From NCBI RefSeq assembly GCF_006228125.1, contig NZ_VDFY01000081.1, positions 1 through 46,496 of the forward strand: DNA of 46,496 nucleotides. The letters are read 5' to 3'. This stretch comes from Micromonospora orduensis. Its GTDB lineage: Bacteria > Actinomycetota > Actinomycetes > Mycobacteriales > Micromonosporaceae. Under the pieces are notes generated by a model. That model searched no databases. It had not been told where the DNA came from and saw only the letters and a list, made by a program, of their open reading frames with translations. The first letter of the stretch is position 1. Each line of letters opens with the position of its first letter. Position numbers and translations under genes: made by a program. Below are positions 36,701-46,000 of the stretch, piece after piece.

Positions 36701-37227
36701 CGGACGCCGACCCCCTGGGCGGCGCTCGAGTTGTTGATGTCGAAGAAGTCGCCGTTCACCGCGGCGACCGCGCGCGAGTCGTCCACCGCCGTCCGCAGTG
36801 GCTCGGCCCGGCTGACCGCCCCGGAGTTGACGTAGTCGACGGTGGAGCCACCGGCGAGGTCGGTGGTGAGCGCGTCGGCGCGCAGCCAGCCGTCGGCGTC
36901 GTACCTGTCGAAGGAGGTGAGCTGCACGCCCGGCGCGACCGGCCGGGTGGCCTTCGTGGTCTCCAGGCCGCCGGCCGGCTCCAGACCGCCAGCGGCGGTT
37001 GCCGGCGCGGTCGCGGCGGTCGGGTCGGCGGCCAGGCTGACCGGCCCGTCCCTCCGGGACGACGCGGGCGGCGCGTCCTCGGCGGTGGTGGGCGGGCCGA
37101 CCGTGACCGGGGCGGCGACGGGTCGGGTCGCGGGTGCGGCGGTGGCCGGCGGTGACACGGCAAGGGCGAGCAGCGGCGTCAGCAGCAGGACGCCGGTGCG
37201 GCGGGCGGATCGTCTGCGGGTACGCAT
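33736..37227 (-). CDS. Giant secreted protein: phosphodiester glycosidase plus metallophosphatase
   Basis: A 1163-residue exported protein. It has a signal peptide (1-30, Arg-rich start and cleavage near ATA-AP). The phosphodiester glycosidase/NAGPA domain (about 100-435) shows AVNGDFFD (156-163), a family asparagine-rich loop, and NLDGGGSSTLLA (389-400). Two Ig-like or carbohydrate-binding beta domains follow (about 445-625 and 630-780, the second with a FDDAASWRF start). The calcineurin-type phosphoesterase (about 803-1050) has SDAQ where DxH is usual, INGDFVD, PGNHE (876-880), HHHP and GGHVG. A C-terminal beta domain ends it. It likely cleaves sugar-phosphate or teichoic-acid-like polymers outside the cell, but this is inference. 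No RBS-like element is obvious. Confidence 0.85.
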   Translation of the reverse strand: MRTRRRSARRTGVLLLTPLLALAVSPPATAAPATRPVAAPVTVGPPTTAEDAPPASSRRDGPVSLAADPTAATAPATAAGGLEPAGGLETTKATRPVAPGVQLTSFDRYDADGWLRADALTTDLAGGSTVDYVNSGAVSRAEPLRTAVDDSRAVAAVNGDFFDINNSSAAQGVGVRDGELIQSAVGGHRNAAAITANGLGRVIEVNFDGTAALPTGPVPLTQFNNLVQADGIGAFTELWGTYSRQRAVEGAARVVEVTVTGGRVAAVADVAGSGPIVAGSTVLLGRDAGADALAGLRPGDPVTVAWRPKSSDGSDLHAAVGGGNVLVRDGVVQSIADPTLAPRTSVGFSADGSKMIMLTVDGRQVDSRGVTQTEMGRMMAELGAHHALNLDGGGSSTLLAREPGASVVQVENGPSDGSERAVPNGLAIYAPKGSGRLTGYWVETASDPTAAPGVSPVRGGRPDRVFPGLTRTLTAAGYDETYGPAAGAPTWRATPAVRGRVDRAGVFHAGAPGAGTVTAARGRVTGSLNLTVLGPLARVGTTVPRVGLTGRDGNALVGVVGYDAEGDTAPIEPRDVTLDYDRDLLRITPTGDGNLTVTALRDTGSALVTVHVGRSSAVLPVTVGLTDVPVAGFDDAASWRFSQARASGSVAPAPGHTGTGLKMSYDFSQSTGTRAAYADPPAWIEVPGQPQAFGMWIHGNGTGEWPSLHLHDAQDTQHVLRGPLITWTGWRYVEFAVPAGVQYPVRVRRFYVAETNAAAQYTSEVIIDDLVAKVPPTVDVPAVAPRTDRVVVRDGTVDGAPWRFAVLSDAQFVAADPDSDLVAQARRTLREVKAARPDFLLINGDFVDTAYPVDFALARRILDEELGDALPWYYVPGNHEIMGAPISNFEAAFGATSRVFDHNGTRFVTLNSSTGTLRGGGFDQVRMLRETLDAAATDRRVGSVVVLHHHPARDPSPAQASQLTDRKEAALLEQWLADFQHRTGKGALFVGGHVGTFHADRVDGVPYVINGNAGKAPSTPAEQGGFTGWTEFGVDPVTPAEADRARRDPLAEGPPWVDAEFHAHVDRLALNAPASVAVGAPATVTATLTQPGGRTVPVAAPVSADWSASPGVHIGGAAGVRPWHTARFDPATGTLTALRPGAQVRLTVAVNGVLADATVAVTR

Positions 37228-37318
37228 GGACGACAGTCAACCCGGCGATGAATAGAAGTTTCAAGACCTGTCGGCTGAACCGAAGGAAAATTCCATCGAC
37301 GGCGGGCGGACACGACGG

Positions 37319-37347
37319 AGGGGCACGGCCGTGTCGGCCGTGCCCCT
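37319..37347 (-). terminator. Terminator hairpin after rho
   Basis: A perfect 13-bp stem (37319-37331 with 37335-37347) with a 3-nt TGT loop lies 24 nt after the rho stop codon. It also ends any readthrough toward the secreted phosphodiesterase gene. Confidence 0.85.
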
Positions 37348-37371
37348 TCGTCGTCGGTCACCCGGGGTTGG

Positions 37372-39549
37372 TTACTCCCCCGGCGTCGACTTCGCGATCT
37401 GCATCAGGAACTCGATGTTGGTACGGGACTGCTTGAGGCGGTCCAGCAGGAGGTCCATGGCCGCCTGCGAGTCCAGCGAGTGCAGCACCTTGCGGAGCTT
37501 GTGGATGATGGCCAGCTCCTCGGGCGCGAGCAGGACCTCTTCCTTACGCGTACCGGACGGGTTGATGTCGATGGCCGGGAAGGTGCGCTTGTCGGCGATC
37601 TTCCGGTCCAGCTTCAGCTCCGCGTTACCGGTGCCCTTGAACTCCTCGAAGATGACCGTGTCCGCCATGGACCCGGTCTCCACCAGCGCCGTGGCGATGA
37701 TGGTCAGCGAGCCGCCGTTCTCGATGTTGCGGGCCGCTCCGAGGAAGCGCTTCGGCGGGTAGAGCGCGGTGGAGTCGATACCACCCGACATGATCCGGCC
37801 GCTGGCCGGCGCCGCCAGGTTGTACGACCGACCGAGCCGGGTCACCGAGTCGAGCAGCACGACCACGTCGTGCCCCAGCTCGACCAGGCGCTTCGCCCGC
37901 TCGATCGCCAGCTCGGCCACCGTGGTGTGGTCCTGCGGCGGACGGTCGAACGTGGCCGCGATGACCTCGCCCTTGATCGACCGCTGCATGTCGGTGACCT
38001 CTTCGGGCCGCTCGTCCACCAGCACCACCATGAGGTGGCACTCCGGGTTGTTGCGGGTGATCGCGTTCGCGATCGCCTGGAGCACCATCGTCTTACCCGC
38101 CTTGGGCGGCGACTGGATGAGTGCCCGCTGGCCCTTGCCGATCGGCATGACCAGGTCGATGACCCGGGTGGTCAGGATGTGCGGCTCGGTCTCCAGCCGC
38201 AGGCGCTCCTGCGGGTAGAGCGGCGTGAGCTTGTAGAACTCGGGGCGGCGCCGCGCCTCCTCCGGCTCCATCCCGTTGATCGTGTCCAACCGCATCAGCG
38301 GGTTGTACTTGTCCCGCCGCTGGTCGCCACTGTTGCCACCCTCGCGGGCCGCGCGGACCGCACCGGTGATCGCGTCACCGCGGCGCAGGCCGTACTTCTT
38401 GATCTGGGACATCGAGACGTACACGTCGTTCGGGCCGGCCAGGTAGCCGGTGGTCCGCACGAAGGCGTAGTTGTCGAGCACGTCGATGATGCCGGCCACC
38501 GGGACGAGCACGTCGTCCTCGCCGACCTGGGGCTCACGCCCGCCGGTGTCACCACCGGTCTCGGCGCGCTCGCCACGCCCACGGCGACGGTCCCGGAAAC
38601 GGCTCCGCCGGCCACGCCGACCGCCGCCCTCGCCGTCGTCGTCGTCGCTGTCCCGCTCGGCGCGCTGGCCACGATCGTTGCGGTCGCCCCGGTCGTTGCG
38701 GTCGCCCCGGTCGTTGCGGTCGCCCCGGTCGTTGCGGTCGCCCCGGTCGTTGCGGTCGGAACGCTCGCCCCGGTCGTTGCGCTCGGCCCGCTCACCACGG
38801 TCGTTGCGCTCGGAACGCTCGGCCCGCTCACCACGCTCGTTGCGGTCGGCCCGCTCGCCGCGCTCGGCCCGCTCGCCACGGTCGTTGCGGTCGGCCCGCT
38901 CGCCGCGCTCGGAACCGTCGTTGCGGTCGGCACGCTCGCCACGGTCGGCACGCTCCGGACGCTCGGCCCGATCCCGGCGGTTCTCGCCCCGGTCGGTCCG
39001 CTCGCCGGTCTCGGCCTCGTCGGCACGAGCCTCGGCGCCCCGAGCCTCGGAGCTGCGAGCCTCAGCGCCCCGAGCCTCAGCGGTGCGAGCCTCGGAACCA
39101 CGAGCCTCAGCGGTGCGAGCCTCGGTGGTGCGAGCCTCTGCCGTGGCGGTGCGGCTGCGGCGGGTACGACCCCGGCTCTCGGTCTCGGCGGCCGGCTCGG
39201 CGGGCGCCTGGTCGGCGCTGCGCCCTTCGGCTGCCGGCCGGTCGGCGGTCTCCCGCACGTCGGCGCGTACCCCCTCACGGGTCGGAGCGGCCGCAGCCGC
39301 GACCTCGGCCCGCGGTCGAGGGGTTCCGGCGGCGTTGCCGCCCTGCCGCTCGGAGATCGCGGCGATCAGCTCGCCCTTGCGCATGCGAGCCGTGCCGGAG
39401 ATGCCGAGCGACGCGGCCAGGCTCTGCAGCTCTGGCAGCAGCATCGCCGACAGACCGGTGCCGCTACGCCGACGACGGGCGGGAGCGGCAGTGGTGGCAT
39501 CGCCAGCGACGTTGGAAACATCCGACGTCACGTCGGTGGTGTCGCTCAA
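37372..39549 (-). CDS. rho: Transcription termination factor Rho with long Arg/Asp-rich insert
   Basis: The hexameric RNA helicase that ends transcription; 725 residues from a TTG start at 39549, with GGAAGG about 9 nt upstream and no better ATG or GTG. Rho N-terminal helical domain is at about 31-70. Then come Glu-Ala-Arg pentads (138-176), an Arg/Asp/Asn/Gly repeat (181-300), an acidic run (301-306) and a basic RGG-like stretch (308-330). The RNA-binding and helicase core fills 340-725, with Walker A PKAGKT at 482-487 and Q/R-loop residues. Actinobacterial Rho proteins carry such inserts, which add RNA affinity. The 290 bp between this gene and thrB contain no credible gene and must hold the leader and promoter. 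Confidence 0.95.
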   Translation of the reverse strand: MSDTTDVTSDVSNVAGDATTAAPARRRRSGTGLSAMLLPELQSLAASLGISGTARMRKGELIAAISERQGGNAAGTPRPRAEVAAAAAPTREGVRADVRETADRPAAEGRSADQAPAEPAAETESRGRTRRSRTATAEARTTEARTAEARGSEARTAEARGAEARSSEARGAEARADEAETGERTDRGENRRDRAERPERADRGERADRNDGSERGERADRNDRGERAERGERADRNERGERAERSERNDRGERAERNDRGERSDRNDRGDRNDRGDRNDRGDRNDRGDRNDRGQRAERDSDDDDGEGGGRRGRRSRFRDRRRGRGERAETGGDTGGREPQVGEDDVLVPVAGIIDVLDNYAFVRTTGYLAGPNDVYVSMSQIKKYGLRRGDAITGAVRAAREGGNSGDQRRDKYNPLMRLDTINGMEPEEARRRPEFYKLTPLYPQERLRLETEPHILTTRVIDLVMPIGKGQRALIQSPPKAGKTMVLQAIANAITRNNPECHLMVVLVDERPEEVTDMQRSIKGEVIAATFDRPPQDHTTVAELAIERAKRLVELGHDVVVLLDSVTRLGRSYNLAAPASGRIMSGGIDSTALYPPKRFLGAARNIENGGSLTIIATALVETGSMADTVIFEEFKGTGNAELKLDRKIADKRTFPAIDINPSGTRKEEVLLAPEELAIIHKLRKVLHSLDSQAAMDLLLDRLKQSRTNIEFLMQIAKSTPGE
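38675..38758 (-). repeat. 18-bp tandem repeat coding for the Rho insert
   Basis: Four perfect 18-bp units (38675-38692, 38693-38710, 38711-38728, 38729-38746) and a 12-bp partial unit encode repeats of the hexapeptide DRNDRG on the minus strand. Degenerate copies flank it on both sides. This is a likely site of length variation between strains. Confidence 0.9.
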
Positions 39550-39843
39550 TGGATTCCTTCCCTCGATAGGCCGGGACTGCCCGGAGTCGGAGCTCAGGTG
39601 GCCGGGCGGCCTCGGTGCACCCGCCTCGCAAGGACGCGTCGCGGGAGTCTGTGACACAGCAGCCGGGCGGTATCCCGACTCACCAACTGTCGGTGAGCAG
39701 GTCTCGCCGTCTGCGGCGACCTGTGGAAACTGCGGTGCGGCGTGGGCCTTGGCAGGGGTGACGGGCTGACCGCCGAGAGCTTCGGGGTGCGCCGCCCCGC
39801 AGGAGATCGCGTGCTTCGCGGCTGTGCTAGGCCTAGAGCGTAA

Positions 39844-40788
39844 TCAACTCTTCCGACCTGCGGCAACAGGGTCCCGCTCGGCGTGTCCAAGTCTACCCCG
39901 GGCAACCCGGGCGCCGCTGTCGTCTATCGGTAACTGCCAGATCTGCCAGTCTGTTCCCGCCGCGTAGCCTGCCGGCGGGTCGGTGAGCGCCAGCACGGTC
40001 GGCCCGGCCCCACTGACCACGGCCGCCACACCAACCTCTCGCAACGCGTTGACCAGGGCCGATGTGGCCGGCATCCCGGGTGCGCGGTAGTCCTGGTGGA
40101 GCCGGTCGACGGTGGCGGGAAGCAGCAGCGTCGGGTCGGTGGTGAGCGCGTGCACGAGCAGCGCCGCCCGTCCGGCGGTCAACGCCGCGTCGGCGTGCGG
40201 CACCGTGGCCGGCAACGCGGCCCGCGCGGTAGCGGTCAGGCCACGCTCGGCCGGCACGAAAACCGTCGGTCGCACGTCGGCCGCGACCGGCAGGGACACC
40301 GCGCGGGCGCCGGCCGGCTCGGACCAGGCCAGCGTGAAGCCGCCGAGCAGGCAGGGGGCGACATTGTCCGGGTGGCCCTCGATCTCGGCGGTCAGCCGGA
40401 GCACGCCCGCGGTGTCCAGCCGCTGGTCGCCGTCGACGACAAGCGCGCGGGCCAGCAGCACACCGGCGACGATCGCAGCGGACGAGGAACCCAGACCGCG
40501 CGCCTGCGGGATCCGGTTGACGCACTCCACGCTCAGACCCGTGGGCTGCGCCCCGAGCACGTCGAAGGCGGCCCGCATGGCGCGTACCACCAGGTGCCTG
40601 TGGTCGTCGGGCAGCTCGTCGGCGCCCTGCCCGGTCACCGTCACCCGGACCCCGGCCGGCGCCACCTCGGCCGCCAGGTCGTCGTACAGCCCGAGGGCGA
40701 GGCCCAGCGCGTCGTAGCCCGGGCCCAGGTTGGCGCTGGTCGCGGGAACCCGGACCCGGACCGGCCCGGCGGTGAAGTTCGTCGGCAC
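39844..40788 (-). CDS. thrB: Homoserine kinase
   Basis: A GHMP-family kinase that phosphorylates homoserine in threonine synthesis; 314 residues. The ATP-site motif PATSANLGPGYDALGLAL is at about 15-32 and the GHMP phosphate loop is in PQARGLGSSSAA at about 92-103. It starts with GTG at 40788. TAGCAT lies exactly 6 nt upstream, a leaderless promoter, so it has its own promoter ahead of rho. The C-terminal 20 residues are basic and not conserved. Confidence 0.95.
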   Translation of the reverse strand: MPTNFTAGPVRVRVPATSANLGPGYDALGLALGLYDDLAAEVAPAGVRVTVTGQGADELPDDHRHLVVRAMRAAFDVLGAQPTGLSVECVNRIPQARGLGSSSAAIVAGVLLARALVVDGDQRLDTAGVLRLTAEIEGHPDNVAPCLLGGFTLAWSEPAGARAVSLPVAADVRPTVFVPAERGLTATARAALPATVPHADAALTAGRAALLVHALTTDPTLLLPATVDRLHQDYRAPGMPATSALVNALREVGVAAVVSGAGPTVLALTDPPAGYAAGTDWQIWQLPIDDSGARVARGRLGHAERDPVAAGRKS

Positions 40789-40794
40789 GCGCCC

Positions 40795-40800
40795 ATGCTA
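40795..40800 (-). promoter_or_regulatory. -10 element of thrB leaderless promoter
   Basis: TAGCAT on the minus strand, 6 nt before the GTG start of thrB. Confidence 0.5.
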
Positions 40801-40853
40801 GGGGTCGGCACCGACCATCCGGTCCGGTGCCCGCAGCATGGGACCCGCTCGGT

Positions 40854-42098
40854 TCAGCCGGCCGGGTCCGGGACCGGCTCGGTACTGGGGTCGGTGAGCG
40901 ACAGCTTGCGGGTGGCGATCCGCCAGCCCACCGCGTAGACGAGGGTGACCAGGCCGCACCCGGCCAGCACCACGCGCTCGTCCACCACGTCAACGATCAG
41001 GGCCACCGCCAGCTGGCTCACCGAGATGGCAAGCGTCGCGAGCATCATGTCGGTGGCGAAGACGCGACCGCGCAACCGGTCCGGCACCTCGCCCTGGAGG
41101 GCGAAGTTCGACATCACCCAGTTGCTGCCGCCCGCGAAGTGCGCCACGAAGACCAGCAGCAGCACCAACGGAAACCACCGGACCACCGACGCGCCCAGGT
41201 AGGACACGCCGTAGAGCGACATGGACAGCGCGAGCCCGGGCAGCAGCCAGGACCTGTTGGTCAGCACCCGACGCATCAGGATGGGCCCGACCAGCGCCCC
41301 CGCGCCGCGTACCGCGAAGAGCAGGCCGGCGCCCAGCGAGCCGACCCCGTACACGCCGGCGAGCAGCGGGAACACGGTCAGCACCCCGTTGCCCAGCCCG
41401 ACCGCCGACTTCACGGTGACCAGCGCCAGCACACGCGGCCGGTGGCCGATGTAGCCCAGCGCCTCGCGGACCGCCGCCCAGGTCCGCTGGGCCGGGCGGT
41501 CGCTGTCGCGTGGCGCCTGCAACGGCCGGCGGATCCGCGTGGCCAGGCCCGCGGCGAGCGCCAGGCCCACCGCCGCCACCCAGAAGCAGGAGTACGGGCC
41601 GGTGGCCGAGCTGAGCACGCCGCCGAGCGAGGCGCCCACCACCGTCATGGTGCCCCAGGCCGAGCCGGCCACGGCGTTGCCGGCGGCGAGCTCGTGCGGC
41701 TCCAGGACGTTGGGCAGGGCGGCCTGGGCGGCCGGCGAGTAGAACGCCTTGGCGACCGCGACGACGCCGATCGCCACGAGCGCCAGCCAGGCAGTGCCCC
41801 GGCTGCGCACGCCGAGAAGCAGCAGCACGCCCGCCAGGGCGGCCACGTTCGCGCCGATCATGATCTTCCGGCGGTCGAACCGGTCGGCGATCGTGCCGGT
41901 GTACGGCAGCAGCAGCGCCACGATGCCGGTGTCCACGGCGAGCACCAGCGCGCCCCACACGCCGCTGCCGGTCAGCTGCGGCAGCAGCACCAGCAGCGGC
42001 ACCATGACGAACCAGTCGGCGCCGAAGACCACCAGCTCGGCGAGGAAGAGATTACGAAAGCTCCGATTGCCGGTAAGGACCGAGAGGGTGGACGCCAC
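40854..42098 (-). CDS. MFS transporter (EntS-like efflux family)
   Basis: A 414-residue major-facilitator protein with about 12 transmembrane segments. The loop 2-3 signature appears as GTIADRFDRRKIMI near 68-81, as in the EntS/MFS_3 branch that exports siderophores or drugs. No siderophore gene is near, so the substrate is unknown. It starts with GTG; TAGGGT lies 8 nt upstream and overlaps the stop codon of the polysaccharide deacetylase gene. Confidence 0.9.
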   Translation of the reverse strand: MASTLSVLTGNRSFRNLFLAELVVFGADWFVMVPLLVLLPQLTGSGVWGALVLAVDTGIVALLLPYTGTIADRFDRRKIMIGANVAALAGVLLLLGVRSRGTAWLALVAIGVVAVAKAFYSPAAQAALPNVLEPHELAAGNAVAGSAWGTMTVVGASLGGVLSSATGPYSCFWVAAVGLALAAGLATRIRRPLQAPRDSDRPAQRTWAAVREALGYIGHRPRVLALVTVKSAVGLGNGVLTVFPLLAGVYGVGSLGAGLLFAVRGAGALVGPILMRRVLTNRSWLLPGLALSMSLYGVSYLGASVVRWFPLVLLLVFVAHFAGGSNWVMSNFALQGEVPDRLRGRVFATDMMLATLAISVSQLAVALIVDVVDERVVLAGCGLVTLVYAVGWRIATRKLSLTDPSTEPVPDPAG

Positions 42099-42106
42099 GG
42101 AGCGGC

Positions 42107-42112
42107 ACCCTA
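42107..42112 (-). promoter_or_regulatory. -10 element for the MFS gene overlapping a stop codon
   Basis: TAGGGT on the minus strand is followed by 8 nt and the GTG start at 42098. Its first three bases are the stop codon (TAG) of the upstream deacetylase gene. Confidence 0.45.
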
Positions 42113-42925
42113 CCCGGTCGACGTGGGGGCCACACCCGCTCCCAGCAGCGCCGAGACGGTGACGAAGGTGTAGCCACGCGCACGCAGGCCGGTGATCATG
42201 TCGGGGAGGCCGCGGAGCGCGACCAGTCGCCGCGGGTCGCCGACGTCGTGCCCGAGCACGATCGTCCCCGGCCGGACACCGGCCACGATCCGCCGGGCGT
42301 GACCGGCCGGGTCGCCCGGGTACTCACGCTCCACCATCTGCAACGACCAGAGCACGAGCCGGTAGTTCAGCCGCGCCGCCGCGTGCAGCATCGCACCGCC
42401 CAGGTGGCCGTACGGCGGGCGGACCAGCCGGGGCGGACTCCCGGTCACGTCGGCGATCGCGTCGTGGCTGCGGCGCAGATCGTCGTACACCGCCGCGGTG
42501 TCCATCTGGGCCAGGTCCCGGTGCCGCCAGCTGTGGTTGCCCACCTCATGCTCGGCGAGCAGGCCGCGTACGACGTCCCCGTGCCGCCGGACCTGCGCGC
42601 CGACCAGGAAGAACGTCGCCGGCACCCGGTGCTCGGCGAGGGTGTCCAGCACCATCGGCGTCCACTGTGGCGCCGGTCCGTCGTCGAAGGTGAGCGCGAC
42701 CAGCCGCCGCGTCGTCGACACCGACCAGACGACCGGCAGGGCACCGGAGCCGACGTTCTGCTGGTCGTTGCCGATCGTGGCGCTGGCCGGACCGCCGGCC
42801 AGCGGCAGCCGGCGGTGGGTCAACCACGCGTTCAGGGCTCCCGCGCCGGCGACCGCCCCGGTCGCCACCAGGGCACTTCGGCGCAGCAGATCGCGCCGGG
42901 ACCACCCTTGCGCGCTCTCGGTCAT
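42110..42925 (-). CDS. Tat-exported polysaccharide deacetylase (CE4 family)
   Basis: A 271-residue secreted or anchored protein. A twin-arginine signal (SRRDLLRRS at 9-17) and a hydrophobic stretch (about 18-36) direct export. The NodB-type CE4 domain (about 73-265) shows motif 1 TFDDGP (Asp81, Asp82), motif 2 HSWRH (His131, His135, metal ligands) and motif 3 RPPYG. Such enzymes remove N-acetyl groups from peptidoglycan, chitin or other glycans. The ATG at 42925 is chosen because it precedes the Tat motif and a weak AGGGCGG lies upstream. Confidence 0.9.
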   Translation of the reverse strand: MTESAQGWSRRDLLRRSALVATGAVAGAGALNAWLTHRRLPLAGGPASATIGNDQQNVGSGALPVVWSVSTTRRLVALTFDDGPAPQWTPMVLDTLAEHRVPATFFLVGAQVRRHGDVVRGLLAEHEVGNHSWRHRDLAQMDTAAVYDDLRRSHDAIADVTGSPPRLVRPPYGHLGGAMLHAAARLNYRLVLWSLQMVEREYPGDPAGHARRIVAGVRPGTIVLGHDVGDPRRLVALRGLPDMITGLRARGYTFVTVSALLGAGVAPTSTG

Positions 42926-43030
42926 CCGCCCGCCCTGCTCGCCGACACCCCCATCACCTACTAGGAGTATGCAATGCGTGACGCAAAGTGCAGGTTCCGT
43001 CGTCCCATCGGAGTGTCCGGATGGACAACG

Positions 43031-43069
43031 GGAACGCCCCCGGCGGGTCGAGCCTGCCGGGGGCGTTCC
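43031..43069 (-). terminator. Terminator hairpin after the RND gene
   Basis: A perfect 14-bp stem (43031-43044 with 43056-43069) with an 11-nt loop lies 16 nt after the stop codon of the RND transporter gene. GC-rich. Confidence 0.8.
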
Positions 43070-43085
43070 GTTCGGTGTCGTCCGA

Positions 43086-46000
43086 CTACTCGGTCGGCTC
43101 CGACGGGGGCAGCGGCGAGGTGCGGCTCCGGGGCAGTCGCAGCACCTCGAACTGGTCCGTGCCGTCCACCAGCGCGCCCGACGGGGCCGGGCGCGTCGCC
43201 GCCGGCTGCGAACCCTCGGCCGACACCGAGCGAGGCGTACCGGCCGACGTGGACGCACCGGTCGGCACCGCCACCTGGTTCGGGCCGTCCGGCTCGGCGG
43301 GCGCCGGAGCGGTCGGCTCGGTCGCCGCCGACCCGCCGTTACGCCGACGCCGCCGACGCTCGCGCAGCGACTCCTTGGTGTGCTCCACCATCGTGTACAG
43401 CGTCGGCACCAGGATCAGCGTGAGCAGCGTCGAGCTGAGCAGACCACCGATCACCACGACCGCCAGCGGCTGCGAGATGAACCCGCCCTCGCCGGTCAAC
43501 CCGAACGCCATCGGCAGCAACGCGAAGATCGTCGCCACGGCGGTCATCAGGATCGGACGCAGTCGGCGCCGGCCACCCTCGACCACCGCCTCCCGAACAC
43601 CCATGCCCTGGGCGCGGTACTGGTTGATCAGGTCGAGCAGCACGATGGCGTTTGTCACCACGATGCCCACCAGCATCAGCACACCGATCAACGCCGGTAC
43701 GCCCAGCGGCGTACCGGTGATCAGCAGCAGGCCGATCGCGCCGGTCGCCGCGAACGGGATGGAGATCAGCAGGATCAACGCCTGGGTGAGGCTACGGAAT
43801 GTGGCCACCATGATCAGGAACACGATCGCGATCGCGGCCAGCACCGCCAGCGCCAGGTCACCGAAGGCGTCCGCCTGGTCGGCGCTGACCCCACCGATGG
43901 TGAAGGTCGCCCCCGGTACGTCGATGCCGTCCAGCCGCTTCTGCAACTCCTGACTGGTCGCGCCCAGGTTCGAGCCGGTCGCCGTGCCCGTCACCGAGAC
44001 GCTGCGCTCACCGTCGATCCGGCTGACCTGCTGCGGCCCCTCGGCCTGGGTGATGTCCGCGATGTCGTCCAGCTTGACCGGACCCACTGGAAGGGCGCGC
44101 AGCTCCTCCAGCGACACCGGCGGCTTCGCGCTCAACCGCAGAACCACGTCCTGCTGGCGGCCGTCGAGCGCCACCTGGCCCAGCGGCGCGCCACGGAACG
44201 CCTGCGACACGAGCTGACCCACGGCGGCCTCGGTGAGCCCGACCCGTCCGGCGGCGACCCGGTCGACGGCGACGTCGACCCGCGGCACCCGCTCGGCCAG
44301 GCTGGTCGTCACGTCCTCGACGTCCGGCACCCCGGCCATGGCCGACCGGGCTGCCTCGGCGGCGCGGGTCAGCACCTCCGGGTCGCTGCCCTGGACGACC
44401 ACCTCCAGCTGGCTGGTCGAGGCGTCCTGCCCGCCACCGAAGGTGATCTCACCGAGGCCGGCGCCGAGCTTGTCGAACTCGCCGCGCAGCTTCTCGCGCA
44501 TCTGCTTGGCGTCCGTGTCCCCGTCCAGCGCCAGCGACCAGCTCGCGACGTTGTTGCCGCCGCCGCCCGCCCACGGGGTGTCCCCACCGCCCGCGGTGAC
44601 CTGGTACGTCTCGACCCCGTCGATACGCCCGAGCACCGCCTCGACCTTCGTGGCCGCCTCGTCGGTGGCCGCGAGGCCGGTACCCGCCGGCAGCTCCTGG
44701 CGGAAGCTGAGCGTGTCCTGGCCGGAGTCGTCCAGGAAGTTGGTCTCCAGCTTCTGCGCCAGCCCGAAGGTGCCGAAGAGCACCAGCAGGCCGAGCCCGA
44801 CGGTGATCCAGCGGGTCGACCGCTTGCGGGTGGCGAACCCGATCACCGGCAGGTACGCCCGCTGCAGCGGGTTGCGCAGCTCCTTCTCCTCCGCGTCGCG
44901 CCGCACCGCCTCGTCGTCGACGGTGCCGCCGCGCGGCTTGAGGAACCAGTACGCGAGCACCGGGATCACGGTCAGCGACACCAGAAGGGACGCGAGCAGG
45001 GCCACCGTCACGGTGATCGCGAACGGCGCGAAGAGCTGCCCGACGAACCCACCGACCAGTGCGATCGGCGCGAAGACCGCCACCGTCGTGAGGGTGGACG
45101 CGGTCACCGCGCCAGCCACCTCACGGACACCTGTGATGATCGCGTACTGCTTCTCCTCGCCGTACTCCAGATGCCGTTTGATGTTCTCCAGCACCACGAT
45201 CGAGTCGTCCACCACCCGACCCACCGCGATGGTCAACGCGCCGAGGGTGAGCAGGTTGAGCGAGTAGTCGCCGATCCACAGGGCGATGAGCGCCACCAGC
45301 ACGGAGAGCGGGATCGAGACGGCGGTCACCACTGTCGACCGCACCGACAGCAGGAAGACCAGGATGACGATGACCGCCATCAGCAGGCCCAGCAGACCCT
45401 CGGTGGTCAACGACTCGATCGACTTCTCGACGAACGGCGCCTGGTCGAAGACCACTGTCAGCTCCGCGCCGGAGGCGTTCTTCAGGTCGGCCAGCCGGTC
45501 CCGGATCTCGTGCGAGATCTCCACCGCGTTGCCGTCCGGGGCGGCGGTGACGGCGATGCCGAGGCTGTCCTTGCCGTTGGTGCGGGTGATCGCGGTGGCC
45601 TGCGCGAGCTTCTGCTCGACGGTCGCCACGTCACCGAGGCGGACCGGGGTCGCGCCCGGCGTGATCACGATGCCGCGCAGGTCGTCCAGGGTGGCGACGG
45701 GCGTACCGACCTGGACCGGCAGGGCGAGGCCGCTGCCGTCGGTCACCGCACCGGCCGGTACCGACACGCCGTTGGTCTTCAGCGCGGCGCCGATCGCGGT
45801 GGGCTGCACCTTCGCCGCGGCCAGCTTGGCCAGGTCGGGGGTGACCACCACGACGTCGTCGCGGGCTCCCGTCACCTCGACGACGCGAACCCCGTCGATG
45901 GCCTCCAGCTCCGGCACCACAGTCGCGCGCAGCTTCTCGGCGAGCGCCCGCTCGTCACCGGTGCCGGCCGCGGCCAGCACCACCGCCGGCAGGTCGTCGG

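Noticed and set aside
38675..38758. CRISPR-like array
   Set aside because: The repeats are contiguous 18-bp units with no spacers, in frame with rho, and encode a known low-complexity insert.
37480..39654. Large plus-strand reading frame antisense to rho
   Set aside because: It is a high-GC shadow of the true rho gene. Its translation is low complexity (Val/Leu/Ala repeats), with no domain and no Shine-Dalgarno.
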